A DNA stretch of 64,000 nt, taken from assembly GCA_963720645.1 (NCBI GenBank), contig CAVRFX010000016.1, positions 1 to 64,000 of the forward strand, given 5' to 3'. Shown piece after piece: positions 37,995 to 46,657 of this stretch. The position numbers and the translations under genes are program-made. Under the pieces are notes generated by a model that saw only the letters and a list, made by a program, of their open reading frames with translations, ran no database searches and was not told where the DNA came from. The stretch's first letter is position 1. Every line of letters starts with the position of its first letter. The stretch comes from RYN-230 sp963720645. GTDB taxonomy: Bacteria; Actinomycetota; Actinomycetes; Streptosporangiales; Streptosporangiaceae.

Positions 37995-38321
37995 ATGCCG
38001 GGAGAGCGGACGATCACCTTAGTGCTCGACGAGAATACCGAACTGGTGGTTGTCGCCGAGCAGATCGGCCCGGCATTGGTTGCCGACGACGAGGTCGTGG
38101 CCAAGCTAGGGAAAGTCACCAACTCCATCGAACGAGTAAGCCGCGAAGTCCTCGACGCGCTGAAGCGCGCGGCGCCGACCACCGCCACCGTGGAGCTTGG
38201 CTTCAGCCTCGCCATCGAAGCCGGCCAACTGGTGGCTTTGTTCGGGAAGGGCAAGGGAGAGGCCAGCATCACGGTGACGCTGGAGTGGTCCAAGGCAGCC
38301 GAGACGTCAGCCGGCGGCTGA
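37995..38321 (+). CDS. Trypco1-like protein, copy B
   Basis: A 108-residue protein starting MPGERTITLVLDENTELVVV and ending AATVELGFSL-type strands: TATVELGFSLAIEAGQLVAL then GEASITVTLEWSK. This is the same layout as copy A, including the final 'EASITVTLEW' strand equal to copy A's 'EANFTVSMTW', but the middle is divergent and has a long helix NSIERVSREVLDALKRAA. I chose ATG 37995 over GTG 37971 because of the match to the family start. It ends two bases before the trypsin gene start (TGACGATG), so the three genes 37995-43320 form one tightly coupled operon. Likely a regulatory or adaptor partner of the protease. Confidence 0.7.
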   Translation: MPGERTITLVLDENTELVVVAEQIGPALVADDEVVAKLGKVTNSIERVSREVLDALKRAAPTTATVELGFSLAIEAGQLVALFGKGKGEASITVTLEWSKAAETSAGG

Positions 38322-38323
38322 CG

Positions 38324-40222
38324 ATGCTGCCAGACGAGGCCATCCAGCGGCTGACGGGCCTGCTGCGGTACTGCACGGCTCTGGTCCTGGTGGATGGCCG
38401 CTCGAGGGGCACGGCGTTTTTCATCAGTGATCGCTTGCTCCTGACGTGCCAGCACGTTGTGAAGGACAACGAGGTGGTCAACGTCGAACCGTTCATGCGC
38501 ACGGCGAGGAAGGCCCGGGTAGTGGACCGCGTGGCGGAAGACCGCGGCGACCTGGCCCTGCTCGAGGTGACCCCGGGGGGCGACGAGCCGCCGATGCCAT
38601 GCGTCCTGCTCGATACGCGGCTGGATGAAGCGGATCACTATGTCGCCGGCTATCCGCGCGAGGAGGGCTTCGGGGCCGGGCTCGAGATCTACAAGCTCAC
38701 GGGCCATCCGCGGCTGACCAACACCGGCCTGTGGGACCTGCTACAGCTCGAGGCGGGCAAGCAGATCACCTGGGGCATGAGCGGCGGTCCGGTCCTGAAT
38801 ATCGCCGCCGGGGCTGTCACCGCCGTCGTCCGCTCGGCCAAGGATCCGGCGGGGGCACTGGGCGGCGGAGCGATCCCGGTCAGCAAGGCGAGCGAAGCCT
38901 TCGAGCAGGTGCGGAAGGCCCTGAAGGAGCCGCCGCTGGCCATCAGGCGATGGCGCGACGCGCTCGGCCAGGAGCTCTGGCAGCAGCTTGGGCGAGTCTG
39001 GAACATGAACGCCCAGGTCGACCTGACGGTGACCGGAGCGCGCAACCAGTGGACCATCACGACTGATGCCGACACTTCCTGCGGCCAGGTCATCACCGCC
39101 GCCGACCTTGGCGACGAGGTGACTGAGGCGATGTTCCGCTGGGCGCAGCGACGACGGATCAGCGCCGCGGAGGAGGTGGAGCTCCTGGGTCGGCTGCTGT
39201 CCCGCGCGCTGTTCCCGTCCTCGGTGGCGTCCCGCCTGCGCTTCCTGGCCAACGCTGATGAGGTACTGGTCCGACTGCACATCGCCCAGGACAGCAGGCT
39301 TGACGACATCCCCTGGGAGCTCGCTGCTGTCCCCGGACAGGAGGACGAGTTCCTGGCGGCCAGCAACAAGTTCCGGTTCGTGCGCGTCGTGGATACGGCG
39401 CCACAGGCGCCTCCCCCGTCGGCCGGAAGCGAGCCGATCCGGGTGCTCGGCGTCTTGGCGTTGCCTGACTGGCCCTTCCCGACCGTCTACGGTGAGCAGT
39501 CCTATTTCTGGCCGTCCTTTGACGAGATCGTGAGCGGGTGGCGTGAGCACTTCGCCGGCGAGGGTTTCACGGCGTTTCCCCTGCCCCGTCCGCAGCTCAC
39601 TGACCTTGAGAACCAGTTGAGCGCGCTGCCGCCCTGGGATGTCCTGCACTACGTGGGTGTCGGGCGGGTCAGCAATCGGGGTAAGGCACAACTCACCTTC
39701 GTGACCCCGGAGGGGGATCCGACCTGGCAGGACGCGGGCAGGCTGTTCCGCTCGGCTGCGGAGAACGGCGTCCGGCTCGTAGTCCTCGAGTTCGTGCTTC
39801 CGCCGGCGCAGGAGAACATCGAGCACATCAGCCCGAGCGTGCTGGGACCATTGCTCCAGGGAACCATCAGCGCGGTGGTCTACACCCGCTTCCCGGTCCA
39901 CCCGCGCCAGTTCCGGAGCTTCAACGGTGCCTTCTACCAGCGCCTTGAGCGCGGCGAGACGGTGGAGACAGCCGTGCAGTTCGGCCGCCGCGCGCTGCAG
40001 CAGAACATTGACGTCGAGGACGCGGCCGGCTTCGGGTGGTTCACGCTGGTCACCGGCCCGAAGTCTGAGATCCGGCTGATACCCCAGCGGGCCGAGCGTC
40101 CTCGGCAGCCAACCCGCGGAGTGGCCCGGCAAGACGAAGGGCGCAGCGACGCACAGGCGCCCGCACCGCCCCCGCCGGCACGCGGCCCTGACGCTTTCGG
40201 CAGGCCAGACGGGCGAGCCTGA
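38324..40222 (+). CDS. Trypsin-like protease fused to a catalytically degenerate CHAT domain
   Basis: A 632-residue protein without signal peptide or membrane helix. Residues 15-200 form a trypsin-like protease with GTAFFISDRLLLTCQHVV (His44), EDRGDLALLEV (Asp76) and ITWGMSGGPVLN (Ser153), so the triad is intact. Residues about 300-605 follow CHAT order: LRFLANADEVLVRLHIAQDS, DDIPWELAAVP, RVLGVLALPDWPF, LPPWDVLHYVGVGRVSNRGK, NGVRLVVLEFVLPP, AVVYTRFPVHPRQFRSFNGA. Where active CHAT proteins have the GHG histidine this one has Val446, and where they have the cysteine of 'LNAC' it has Val491 (LEFV). The CHAT part is thus a pseudo-enzyme, perhaps a sensor or protein-binding module. The C-terminus is a proline/alanine-rich tail. 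Intact and translationally coupled at both ends. Confidence 0.8.
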   Translation: MLPDEAIQRLTGLLRYCTALVLVDGRSRGTAFFISDRLLLTCQHVVKDNEVVNVEPFMRTARKARVVDRVAEDRGDLALLEVTPGGDEPPMPCVLLDTRLDEADHYVAGYPREEGFGAGLEIYKLTGHPRLTNTGLWDLLQLEAGKQITWGMSGGPVLNIAAGAVTAVVRSAKDPAGALGGGAIPVSKASEAFEQVRKALKEPPLAIRRWRDALGQELWQQLGRVWNMNAQVDLTVTGARNQWTITTDADTSCGQVITAADLGDEVTEAMFRWAQRRRISAAEEVELLGRLLSRALFPSSVASRLRFLANADEVLVRLHIAQDSRLDDIPWELAAVPGQEDEFLAASNKFRFVRVVDTAPQAPPPSAGSEPIRVLGVLALPDWPFPTVYGEQSYFWPSFDEIVSGWREHFAGEGFTAFPLPRPQLTDLENQLSALPPWDVLHYVGVGRVSNRGKAQLTFVTPEGDPTWQDAGRLFRSAAENGVRLVVLEFVLPPAQENIEHISPSVLGPLLQGTISAVVYTRFPVHPRQFRSFNGAFYQRLERGETVETAVQFGRRALQQNIDVEDAAGFGWFTLVTGPKSEIRLIPQRAERPRQPTRGVARQDEGRSDAQAPAPPPPARGPDAFGRPDGRA

Positions 40223-43200
40223 TGTCACTCATCGCCGACCTTGTGCGCCGCACCGCTGAGCAGCTCCGTTCAGAGCGGGAGATAGACGCGGGCCTCGACA
40301 AGGTGGTGCAGGACGCCGGGGCCGCCTCGGACCTGGACGCAGAAGCCGCCAGCATCCGGGGGGCCCTAAGGAAGCGCGCCCGGGCCCTGGAGGAGGCCCA
40401 GATCGAGCTGCTGGCCCTGATCAAGAAGGTCGAGCACCTGAAGGCAATCCTTCCCTTCCAGGAGGAATGCTGGCCGAGTCAGCTCGCCCGCCTGCAGCGG
40501 CTGACGGCCAGCGACCCGCCTGGTGCCGTCGCTGTGTGGCTGCAGTACTGGTTCGAGGCCGTCGGCTCCTACCGGCTGGACGCCGCCAGCCGCTTGGTGC
40601 AAGACGCATCTCTGCCCCCGGGAGCCGGGCTGATCACGGAGCGGGCCAGGGTCGCGGCGGCCGGAGTTGAGCGGCGTGAGTGGGACCTGGCAGCACCGCT
40701 GCTCTTGGCCGGAGCGGACGGCCTTCGAGCTGAGTCCGGCGTTGTGCCCACTCCGGAGGTGCGGGCATCGCTGCGGCGGCTGCTGGCCAGGCTCGCCCTC
40801 GTCACCGGCCGCCTGGACGAGGCCGACAGCATGCTCAGAAGGGACCCCGACTGGGAGCACAACGCAGCCAGCCTCGCGCTGCAGTCGCGCCGGCACCACC
40901 TGGCCGGCGACGAGGATCGGGCACGGTCGCTGCTGCTGAGGGCGCAAAGCGCCAACCCCGGCGATCTTGACGTCACTTGTGAGCTGGTCCGTCAGGGCCG
41001 GAAGACCCTCGAAGCTGGGGCGGTCTTGGAGAGCGCCAGGGTGGGCGCTGACGGGCTGCAGTCACTGCTCGACATCGACAGCGACCTCGGGCGACTCCTT
41101 GACCCGCCCGCCGAGCTGTGGATTGCCCTCAGCGACCGGGCGCGGCGGGAGGCCATGCCCGAGCTCGTCAGGCGTGCCCTAGATGAGGCGGAGAGGCTCA
41201 CTGGCCCGGATGAGCATGAGCTGCGGGCCGCCATCGGCGAGCGCAGAGCCGCGGTGGCCGCCACGGCCACCGAACGCGTGCGGGCGCTGCGTGAGGGCGG
41301 CGACCAGCGCCTTGCGGCCAACGACCTGAAGCGGGCCTTGGTCAACTTCCGTGAAGCGACCGACGAGGCGGGAGGCGACGCGGACCCGCAGGCGTGGGCC
41401 TCGGCCGCCCTGCGCTACGCCGACACGGTGGCTATCCTCGACGCGTCCCAGCCACTTCGGCTGGTCCGCGATGAGATATCCGGCGCCCTCCAGCAGCTGC
41501 TCGAAGCACAGGCCATCGAAAACGTGGCGGCCCTGGAGTCCTGGAGCTACCTGACCCAGGCCTATCTCCGCCTCAACCTGGCGCGCGGGGCAGAGCCCGC
41601 GCGTGCCGATCAGGCCTGGCGGGCGTTCCTTGCCGCTTCCCGCGCTGTCGCGCTCGGACCGGACGAGGCCCACCGGTGGGGCATCCTGTCCGACGCCGCC
41701 CAGTGGCTGACCTGCTATCGGCTGGCCGAGGCCGCCGCCAGGCACGCCCTGGAGAGGGGCGGCCCTGAGCAGGCCCCGTACTACATCCAGGCGCTGGCCA
41801 ATCTTGGGCGGATCGATCAGGCAATCGGGTTGATCAACGCGACGGACCCCTGGAGTGAGTGCGTCCGTGCCTACCTCTTCCTGCACCAGGGGAAACATGA
41901 TGAGGTAGTCCGGCTGCTGAGCGCGGTAACCCTCGATCCTTCCTGGAGCTGGGCGCAGGAGACACTCGTCTCGGCGCTAGTGCTCACCGGGCAGTTCGAA
42001 AAGGCCCAGGCCGAAGCCGCAAAATTTGCCCGCATCGCCACCGAGCGGATCGACGAGGCCGACTTCCTGCGCTTGATGGCCTTCTATGAGATGGTCCACG
42101 GCAGATTGGACCGTGCGGCCGAGCTGGCCGAGCGCCGCCTCGAAACGGACAGAGGGTTCGGCGAGGGGGACGCCGCAACTCTTCTCACGGAGGTACTGCT
42201 GTTGCGGGGAGACTGCGACGCAGGAATCCGGATGTTTGAGCGAGCTGTCTCCTCGTTGCGCGAACGGATGCTCGACGACTGGTCCCGGACCGATCGGCCA
42301 ATGCTGCAGGCACTGGCCCGCCGGCAGGGCACCGAGCTTGGTGATCTCACCGCATTTGACGCGATCGTCGACCGGCGGCGTCAGGAGCTCGCGGCGACGT
42401 CCGACGTGCTCAGTGAGCTGGCCAGGGCGCCGGCGGGCAGCGCGGACCCGGAGCTGGTGAGATCGGCGCGCGCGCTCGGGGCCGTCCTGCTGCATCTGGT
42501 CGGCGGCGATGAGGCGCGAGCCGGCGAGGCCCTCGCCGAGGTCGGCGCGGGCTTCGAAGACGAGACCAGGTCGCTCCGCGGCCACCTGCGTAGCCTGGCC
42601 GAAGGACGGCGGCACGCCGAGCTGGCCGCCCGGGCGGTAGAACTGGCCGCCACGGGCGATCGGACGGCGGCCTCGGCTGCGCTCGCACAACTGCTCGACG
42701 AGGTGCCCTACGAGACCGACAACCTGCTGAGGCAGCACGGCGCCGGCGAGGAACTCCGGCCCGTCGCCAGCATCCTGACAGAACTGGCGGCGCGGCCCCA
42801 ATACGAAACGTCCGCCGCCAGCGTGCTGCAATGGCTCGGCCTGGCCGAGCCAGAGGCTGAGACATCCCCGGCCACCGACCTGCAGCTGCAGCTGCAGCTT
42901 CCGGGCTCCTGGTTTGCCAGCTATGCAGATCCCCTCCACGAGCATCCCTTGTTTCTGCGTTACCTACCGGCGCTGCGGGCCCGGGTTGACTGGGAGGTCC
43001 CCGGCGTGCGCGTGGTCACCGAGAACGCTCTGGAGCCGGACGGCTACCGAATCTGGGCTCGAGGTGAGCTCCTCGACCAGGGCCGGATCCGGCCCGAGGC
43101 CCGCTATTGCAGCGAGGCCGCCCTCGAATTCCTGCCCGCCGGGCTGCGATCGGCCGACATCCCCGACCCAGACCTGGGCCTGTGCCAGCTCCCGGCCTCA

Positions 43201-43320
43201 GCCGTCAACGGGCGGGACGGCATCGCCGAACTCCTGACCATGCCGCCCGTCGAGGTCGTGGCGCGATGCATCGGCATAGTGGCTAAGGGCCTGGCCGAGC
43301 CGCAAGACCTTGACGCCTGA
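40222..43320 (+). CDS. Large helical-repeat (TPR-like) protein with FHIPEP/FlhA-like C-terminal segment
   Basis: A 1,032-residue soluble protein. Its ATG overlaps the protease stop by one base (TGATG). Residues 1-80 are a coiled coil (ALRKRARALEEAQIELLALI). Residues about 90-880 are alpha-helical repeats of TPR type, for example ALVTGRLDEADSMLRRDP, HLAGDEDRARSLLLRAQSAN and VHGRLDRAAELAERRLETD. Residues about 885-1025 differ: LQLQLQLPGSWF, FLRYLPALRARVDWEVPGVR, VVTENALEPDGYRIWARGEL then LDQGRI. This resembles the cytosolic FHIPEP domain of FlhA/SctV ('LP-LR-RL--ELG---P-VRI-DN--L-P--YRI-LRG-EVA-G'), although no secretion system is present. It is the last gene of the Trypco1-trypsin operon and probably the scaffold or target-recognition part. 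The FlhA-like call is moderate. Confidence 0.7.
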   Translation: MSLIADLVRRTAEQLRSEREIDAGLDKVVQDAGAASDLDAEAASIRGALRKRARALEEAQIELLALIKKVEHLKAILPFQEECWPSQLARLQRLTASDPPGAVAVWLQYWFEAVGSYRLDAASRLVQDASLPPGAGLITERARVAAAGVERREWDLAAPLLLAGADGLRAESGVVPTPEVRASLRRLLARLALVTGRLDEADSMLRRDPDWEHNAASLALQSRRHHLAGDEDRARSLLLRAQSANPGDLDVTCELVRQGRKTLEAGAVLESARVGADGLQSLLDIDSDLGRLLDPPAELWIALSDRARREAMPELVRRALDEAERLTGPDEHELRAAIGERRAAVAATATERVRALREGGDQRLAANDLKRALVNFREATDEAGGDADPQAWASAALRYADTVAILDASQPLRLVRDEISGALQQLLEAQAIENVAALESWSYLTQAYLRLNLARGAEPARADQAWRAFLAASRAVALGPDEAHRWGILSDAAQWLTCYRLAEAAARHALERGGPEQAPYYIQALANLGRIDQAIGLINATDPWSECVRAYLFLHQGKHDEVVRLLSAVTLDPSWSWAQETLVSALVLTGQFEKAQAEAAKFARIATERIDEADFLRLMAFYEMVHGRLDRAAELAERRLETDRGFGEGDAATLLTEVLLLRGDCDAGIRMFERAVSSLRERMLDDWSRTDRPMLQALARRQGTELGDLTAFDAIVDRRRQELAATSDVLSELARAPAGSADPELVRSARALGAVLLHLVGGDEARAGEALAEVGAGFEDETRSLRGHLRSLAEGRRHAELAARAVELAATGDRTAASAALAQLLDEVPYETDNLLRQHGAGEELRPVASILTELAARPQYETSAASVLQWLGLAEPEAETSPATDLQLQLQLPGSWFASYADPLHEHPLFLRYLPALRARVDWEVPGVRVVTENALEPDGYRIWARGELLDQGRIRPEARYCSEAALEFLPAGLRSADIPDPDLGLCQLPASAVNGRDGIAELLTMPPVEVVARCIGIVAKGLAEPQDLDA

Positions 43321-43331
43321 AAGACCCCGGG

Positions 43332-43347
43332 GGCATCGGCAGATGCC
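43332..43347. terminator. Short hairpin after TPR gene
   Basis: GGCATC and GATGCC pair around GGCA 12 bases after the stop. Short and with no T-run; a weak terminator candidate. Confidence 0.35.
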
Positions 43348-44417
43348 GCCCGGCCCCAGCGGTCGCTCACTCGCTCAGCGCCGCCTCGGCCATGGCAGCG
43401 CAGCGCGCCAGCCTGCCCCGCCATGGCCTGGCCCCGGGTTCCCCCGCGCCTGTGGCCGCGGTGAACGCGCGCACCCAGCGTGTCCAGGGACTCCGCGCGC
43501 AGCTTCCGTGGCTGAGCCAGATCGCGATCAGGAACGCACCCCGCTGGGCGCCCTGCCGGTGGTCTTTTCCTGGCGCTCCGGCAGGTATAAACACGTCAAG
43601 GTCCTCTGACCTGAAACGCGGTTTCACGCATTCGACCGGTAAAGCTATCTCAAAAATAAGGGCTTAACTCATTAAAAAGCGTGGTGACCAGTGGGACAAG
43701 CGTGACTGATGTGACGCCTTGAATGCCTGGATTGGTGAGCCTGCCGAGACCTGTCCGGTGACGGGCATACGGATCGTGTGCTCGGCACTCTCAGCGCCGG
43801 GTTAATCATCCGGCTCAGGCATGGGCTACCCCTCATCCTGCCGCACCTCTGGCCACGATATGTACTAGCGATCCCACGCGATCAACGCTAGACCGGGCCG
43901 TGGGAAGACAATTCCAGCACGCCTTCTCTTGATCAGGCCGCCGGTTCGATTGCTGTCATGAACACCCAAGATCAAAAAGCCTTCCCTCGCTGGTCATCGC
44001 TTGTCCCGCGGGTCGCTGCCCAGGCCGGATTACCGACGCCGGCGCTCCTGGGCTGGCGCCCCTGGCCGGTCCGGGCGCCCCCCGGACGAAGGCCTGGGCT
44101 ACGTCCTGCGGCACGTCGCCGGGCATTACAAAGGTAGACGTAACTACGGCCTGCCAGGGCGAGCAGAAAGGCTGCACTCATCACTAAATGGGCAATCGGT
44201 CAACTAGCCCCGCAACTCGCCTGTGGACTTCTGGGCATCCTGACGTAGTGGTACTGCCACAGTCCAGGCTGAGATGCCGGCGTTGAGCGAGCCGCGCTCG
44301 CCTGCGTTTAAGAGCATCGCTTGCCCCGTGTCCGTTAGCGCCTCTTCCCGGCCCGGTCTGCGCGGAGTAGCGTCACCACTCGTGGGAAGAATCAATATCT
44401 TCCAAAGAGGGGGGACA
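43348..44417. other. Long intergenic region with AT-rich island
   Basis: About 1.07 kb. Frames on both strands here are arginine/proline-rich and inconsistent with any family. An unusual AT-rich patch at about 43640-43680 (CAAAAATAAGGGC, CTCATTAAAAAGC) stands out in the GC-rich background, and AAGATCAAAAAGC recurs near 43970. I see no tRNA, terminal repeats or origin motifs. Confidence 0.4.
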
Positions 44418-44993
44418 ATGCAACTCAGAACCAAGCTCACCGCGCTAGCCATGGCGGGTGGTACCGCCGCCCTGGTGTTCTCGGGGGTCCCGGCCCTGGC
44501 GAGCAGCCATGCGGCCAGCAAGCCGGTCACCGGCCCGGAGATCGCCTATGGCGTCATCCACGGCAAGCGCGCGACCGCGAATAACCCCATCATCCCCGTG
44601 GCCTGGCGGGGGCTGGTGACGGCTCACGGCGTGTTCTCCACCGGCGGGGGTCCTGCCCCGAAGAAGGGCCAGCGCCACACGTTCACTACCTCGGCCGGGA
44701 AACTGGCGGTGGTGGTCACCGCCAAGCCGACTAACACGCAGCATTTCAACGTGAAGGCCTGCCACTTCTCGTTCGCGACGTACGTCGTCTTCGCCGTGGT
44801 GGGCAGCAGGAGCACCGGCAAGTTCGCCGGGACCTCGGGCCCGGGCGCGGTGCAGGTCCGCTTCGCTGGGTTCGGGCCGAGGTACAAGTCCGGCCCGAAG
44901 AAGGGCCAGTGCAACACCAGCTCGAGCGCGCCAGAGCTGGCGAAGGGCGCGGTCGCGTCCTTCCTGTTGAGCGCCGTGCTGACGAGGCCGTAA
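44418..44993 (+). CDS. Secreted protein of unknown function (191 aa)
   Basis: Strong ribosome site AGAGGGGGGAC before ATG 44418. A typical signal peptide follows: MQLRTKLTALAMAGGTAALV ending VPALASSHA. The mature protein is basic and beta-rich, with TTSAGKLAVVVTAKPTNTQH, FSFATYVVFAVVGSRSTGKF, and two glycine-lysine loops (PAPKKGQRHTF and GPKKGQCNTS); two cysteines, KACHF and GQCNT, could form one disulfide. No catalytic motif, sortase signal or membrane helix. The tandem PKKGQ loops suggest a duplicated element. Function unknown; likely a small extracellular protein. A strong terminator follows at 45021. Confidence 0.7.
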   Translation: MQLRTKLTALAMAGGTAALVFSGVPALASSHAASKPVTGPEIAYGVIHGKRATANNPIIPVAWRGLVTAHGVFSTGGGPAPKKGQRHTFTTSAGKLAVVVTAKPTNTQHFNVKACHFSFATYVVFAVVGSRSTGKFAGTSGPGAVQVRFAGFGPRYKSGPKKGQCNTSSSAPELAKGAVASFLLSAVLTRP

Positions 44994-45020
44994 CGGCCAC
45001 CGCCTGATGGCCAGCTGGTA

Positions 45021-45058
45021 GGGCCAGGCTCCCCCGGTGACATGGGGGAGCCTGGCCC
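45021..45058. terminator. Long perfect hairpin terminator
   Basis: GGGCCAGGCTCCCCC (45021-45035) and GGGGGAGCCTGGCCC (45044-45058) form a perfect 15-bp stem with an 8-base loop, 28 bases after the secreted-protein stop. T-run absent, usual for actinobacterial terminators. Confidence 0.75.
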
Positions 45059-45290
45059 GCGGTCAGCCGGCGGCGGCCAGTTAACGCGCGGGCGGCACCC
45101 AGGGGCCGACGCCGCTGCCTGCACGTCTGCTCGTCATGCATGACCGAGCGTCGGTGCTGGCGCACAGAGTCCTGGCACGCGGCGGGCATGCCCACGCAGA
45201 TCTCAGGGCGAACGGCGGTGACGCGCCGTTAGGCAGCCACGGCGAGTTGAGTACCTGGATCGAGCCGGATCTCCGGAGTGCCGCAGAGGG

Positions 45291-45788
45291 TCAGCCGACG
45301 GCTAGCTCGCGCTGATACCACGTGCCGGGCTTGCCGCCAAGGTGCGCCGGGTCGGCTGGGCCTGCCGGGACAAAACCGGCCTTGGCCAGGACCTTCTGGG
45401 ACGCGGCATTCTCGCGGCTGGTAGCCGCCCGGAGTGTGCGCAGCCCGTGCCGCGCCGCCGCCAGCCGGCACAGCTCCTGCACGGCGGCGGTCGCCACGCC
45501 GCGGCCGGCGACGTGCTGCGCGACCCGGTAGCCCAGTTCTGCTGTGCCGTCCTCGAAGCGGTACAGGTTGAACCGGCCCAGGACCGAACCATCCTCGGCG
45601 ACCAGCACGTAGAAAGCACCGATGCCGGTCTCCTGCTCAGCAAGCAAGGCGCTGTGCCGTTCGGTGAACTCGTCGAAGAACTCGTCGCCACGGTCGGACA
45701 CCGAGGCAGCGAAGTAGGTACGGTTCGCCAGCTCGAAGGCTCGGACCGCCGGGGCATGACCAGCATCCAGCAGCTGCAGCTCGGGCAC
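45291..45788 (-). CDS. GNAT-family N-acetyltransferase (RimJ/L-like)
   Basis: A 165-residue acetyltransferase. It has ELANRTYFAASVSDRGDEFF, then FYVLVAEDGSVLGRFNLYRF, ELGYRVAQHVAGRGVATAAV, the acetyl-CoA pyrophosphate-binding loop (Q/RXXGXG/A), LRTLRAATSRENAASQKVLA, the conserved 'N-AS--VL-KAGF', and a closing GTWYQRELAVG. GTG 45788 gives the family start (VPELQLLDAGH); the longer open frame to 45944 is discarded because its first 50 residues are unlike any GNAT. Such proteins acetylate ribosomal or other N-termini or small amines. No obvious operon partner; the gene upstream is divergent. Confidence 0.8.
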   Translation of the reverse strand: MPELQLLDAGHAPAVRAFELANRTYFAASVSDRGDEFFDEFTERHSALLAEQETGIGAFYVLVAEDGSVLGRFNLYRFEDGTAELGYRVAQHVAGRGVATAAVQELCRLAAARHGLRTLRAATSRENAASQKVLAKAGFVPAGPADPAHLGGKPGTWYQRELAVG

Positions 45789-45988
45789 CGCCTGACTATA
45801 CCCAGAGGGTGCGCTGAGGCCATCTGAGTTTCCGGGCCAAGCTGGCCCAAGCGTAGCGGCGTTACCTAGCGACCCAGGATCGTGCCGTCCTGCGATCGCG
45901 GCCGGAGACCGCCTGGTCTCGCGGAGGCCGGGCCGGGTGAGCATCCGTGGCCGGGTCTTCGGCGATGCCAGCGGAGCTATCGTGATCT

Positions 45989-46571
45989 ATGTCCTTCGAT
46001 GTGCTTCCCGTAACGGCCGCCTGGCAGCACCGTGACGCCCGGCTCGGGTTCGAGGTTGCCTACTTCCAGCCGGCTGGCCGCGGATATCACATCAACGGAT
46101 GCACCACCGCGGTCGAGGATGGCCAGACCTGGATGGTCAGCTATGAGATCGGGCTGGATGAGACCTGGACTACGCGAAGGGCGCAGGTCACTGGGCGATC
46201 GGCGTCGGGGACCCGTCATGTCCGGCTGGAGACCGACGGCCTGGGCCACTGGCGGGTCGATGGCGAGGCCGCTTCCCACCTGGATGGCTGTCTCGATGTT
46301 CGACCTGGAGTCCTCAGCCATGACCAATGCCCTGCCTGTGCATCGACTGGGTCTGGATGTCGGTGCCCGGGCACCCGCGGCGGCTGCATACGTGCGGGCC
46401 CTGGACTTCAGTGTCGGACGGCTGGACCAGGACTACCTGCGCTGCGCCGATGAGGGCCGTCACCAGCGCTATGACTATGCCGCGCCTGTCTTCGACTTTG
46501 AGTGCCGCCTGGTCTATGACGAGTCTGGCCTCGTGCTCAACTACCCGGGCATCGCCGTCCGCGCATTCTGA
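45989..46571 (+). pseudogene. Putative glycolipid-binding protein, one frameshift
   Basis: About 193 residues joined. The N-terminal frame reads VTAAWQHRDARLGFEVAYFQ and GYHINGCTTAVEDGQTWMVS, then HVRLETDGLGHWRVDGEAAS. A one-base excess near 46298 shifts the frame; the next gives SSAMTNALPVHRLGLDVGAR, LDFSVGRLDQDYLRCADEG, and the closing YDYAAPVFDFECRLVYDESG and VLNYPGIAVRAF. The order fits the bacterial glycolipid-binding family (PF06475), an orthogonal beta-barrel cousin of LolA; a lipid ligand is inferred by fold only. The exact one-base excess suggests a read error. Confidence 0.65.
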
Positions 46572-46594
46572 CCTCGGCGGCAGACATCCGGCGG

Positions 46595-46615
46595 CCAGGC
46601 GCAGATGCCGCCTGG
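46595..46615. terminator. Bidirectional hairpin between convergent genes
   Basis: CCAGGCG and CGCCTGG form a 7-bp stem around CAGATGC, 23 bases after one stop and 43 bases from the convergent GntR stop. Confidence 0.5.
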
Positions 46616-46657
46616 ATGGTCGCCGGGCGTCTTCGTGGCCAGCGGGGCTGCTGCCAG

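Noticed and set aside
43956..44207. Frames on both strands in the gap before the secreted protein, considered as transposase remnants
   Set aside because: No DDE, HTH or terminal-repeat pattern; only composition suggested it.
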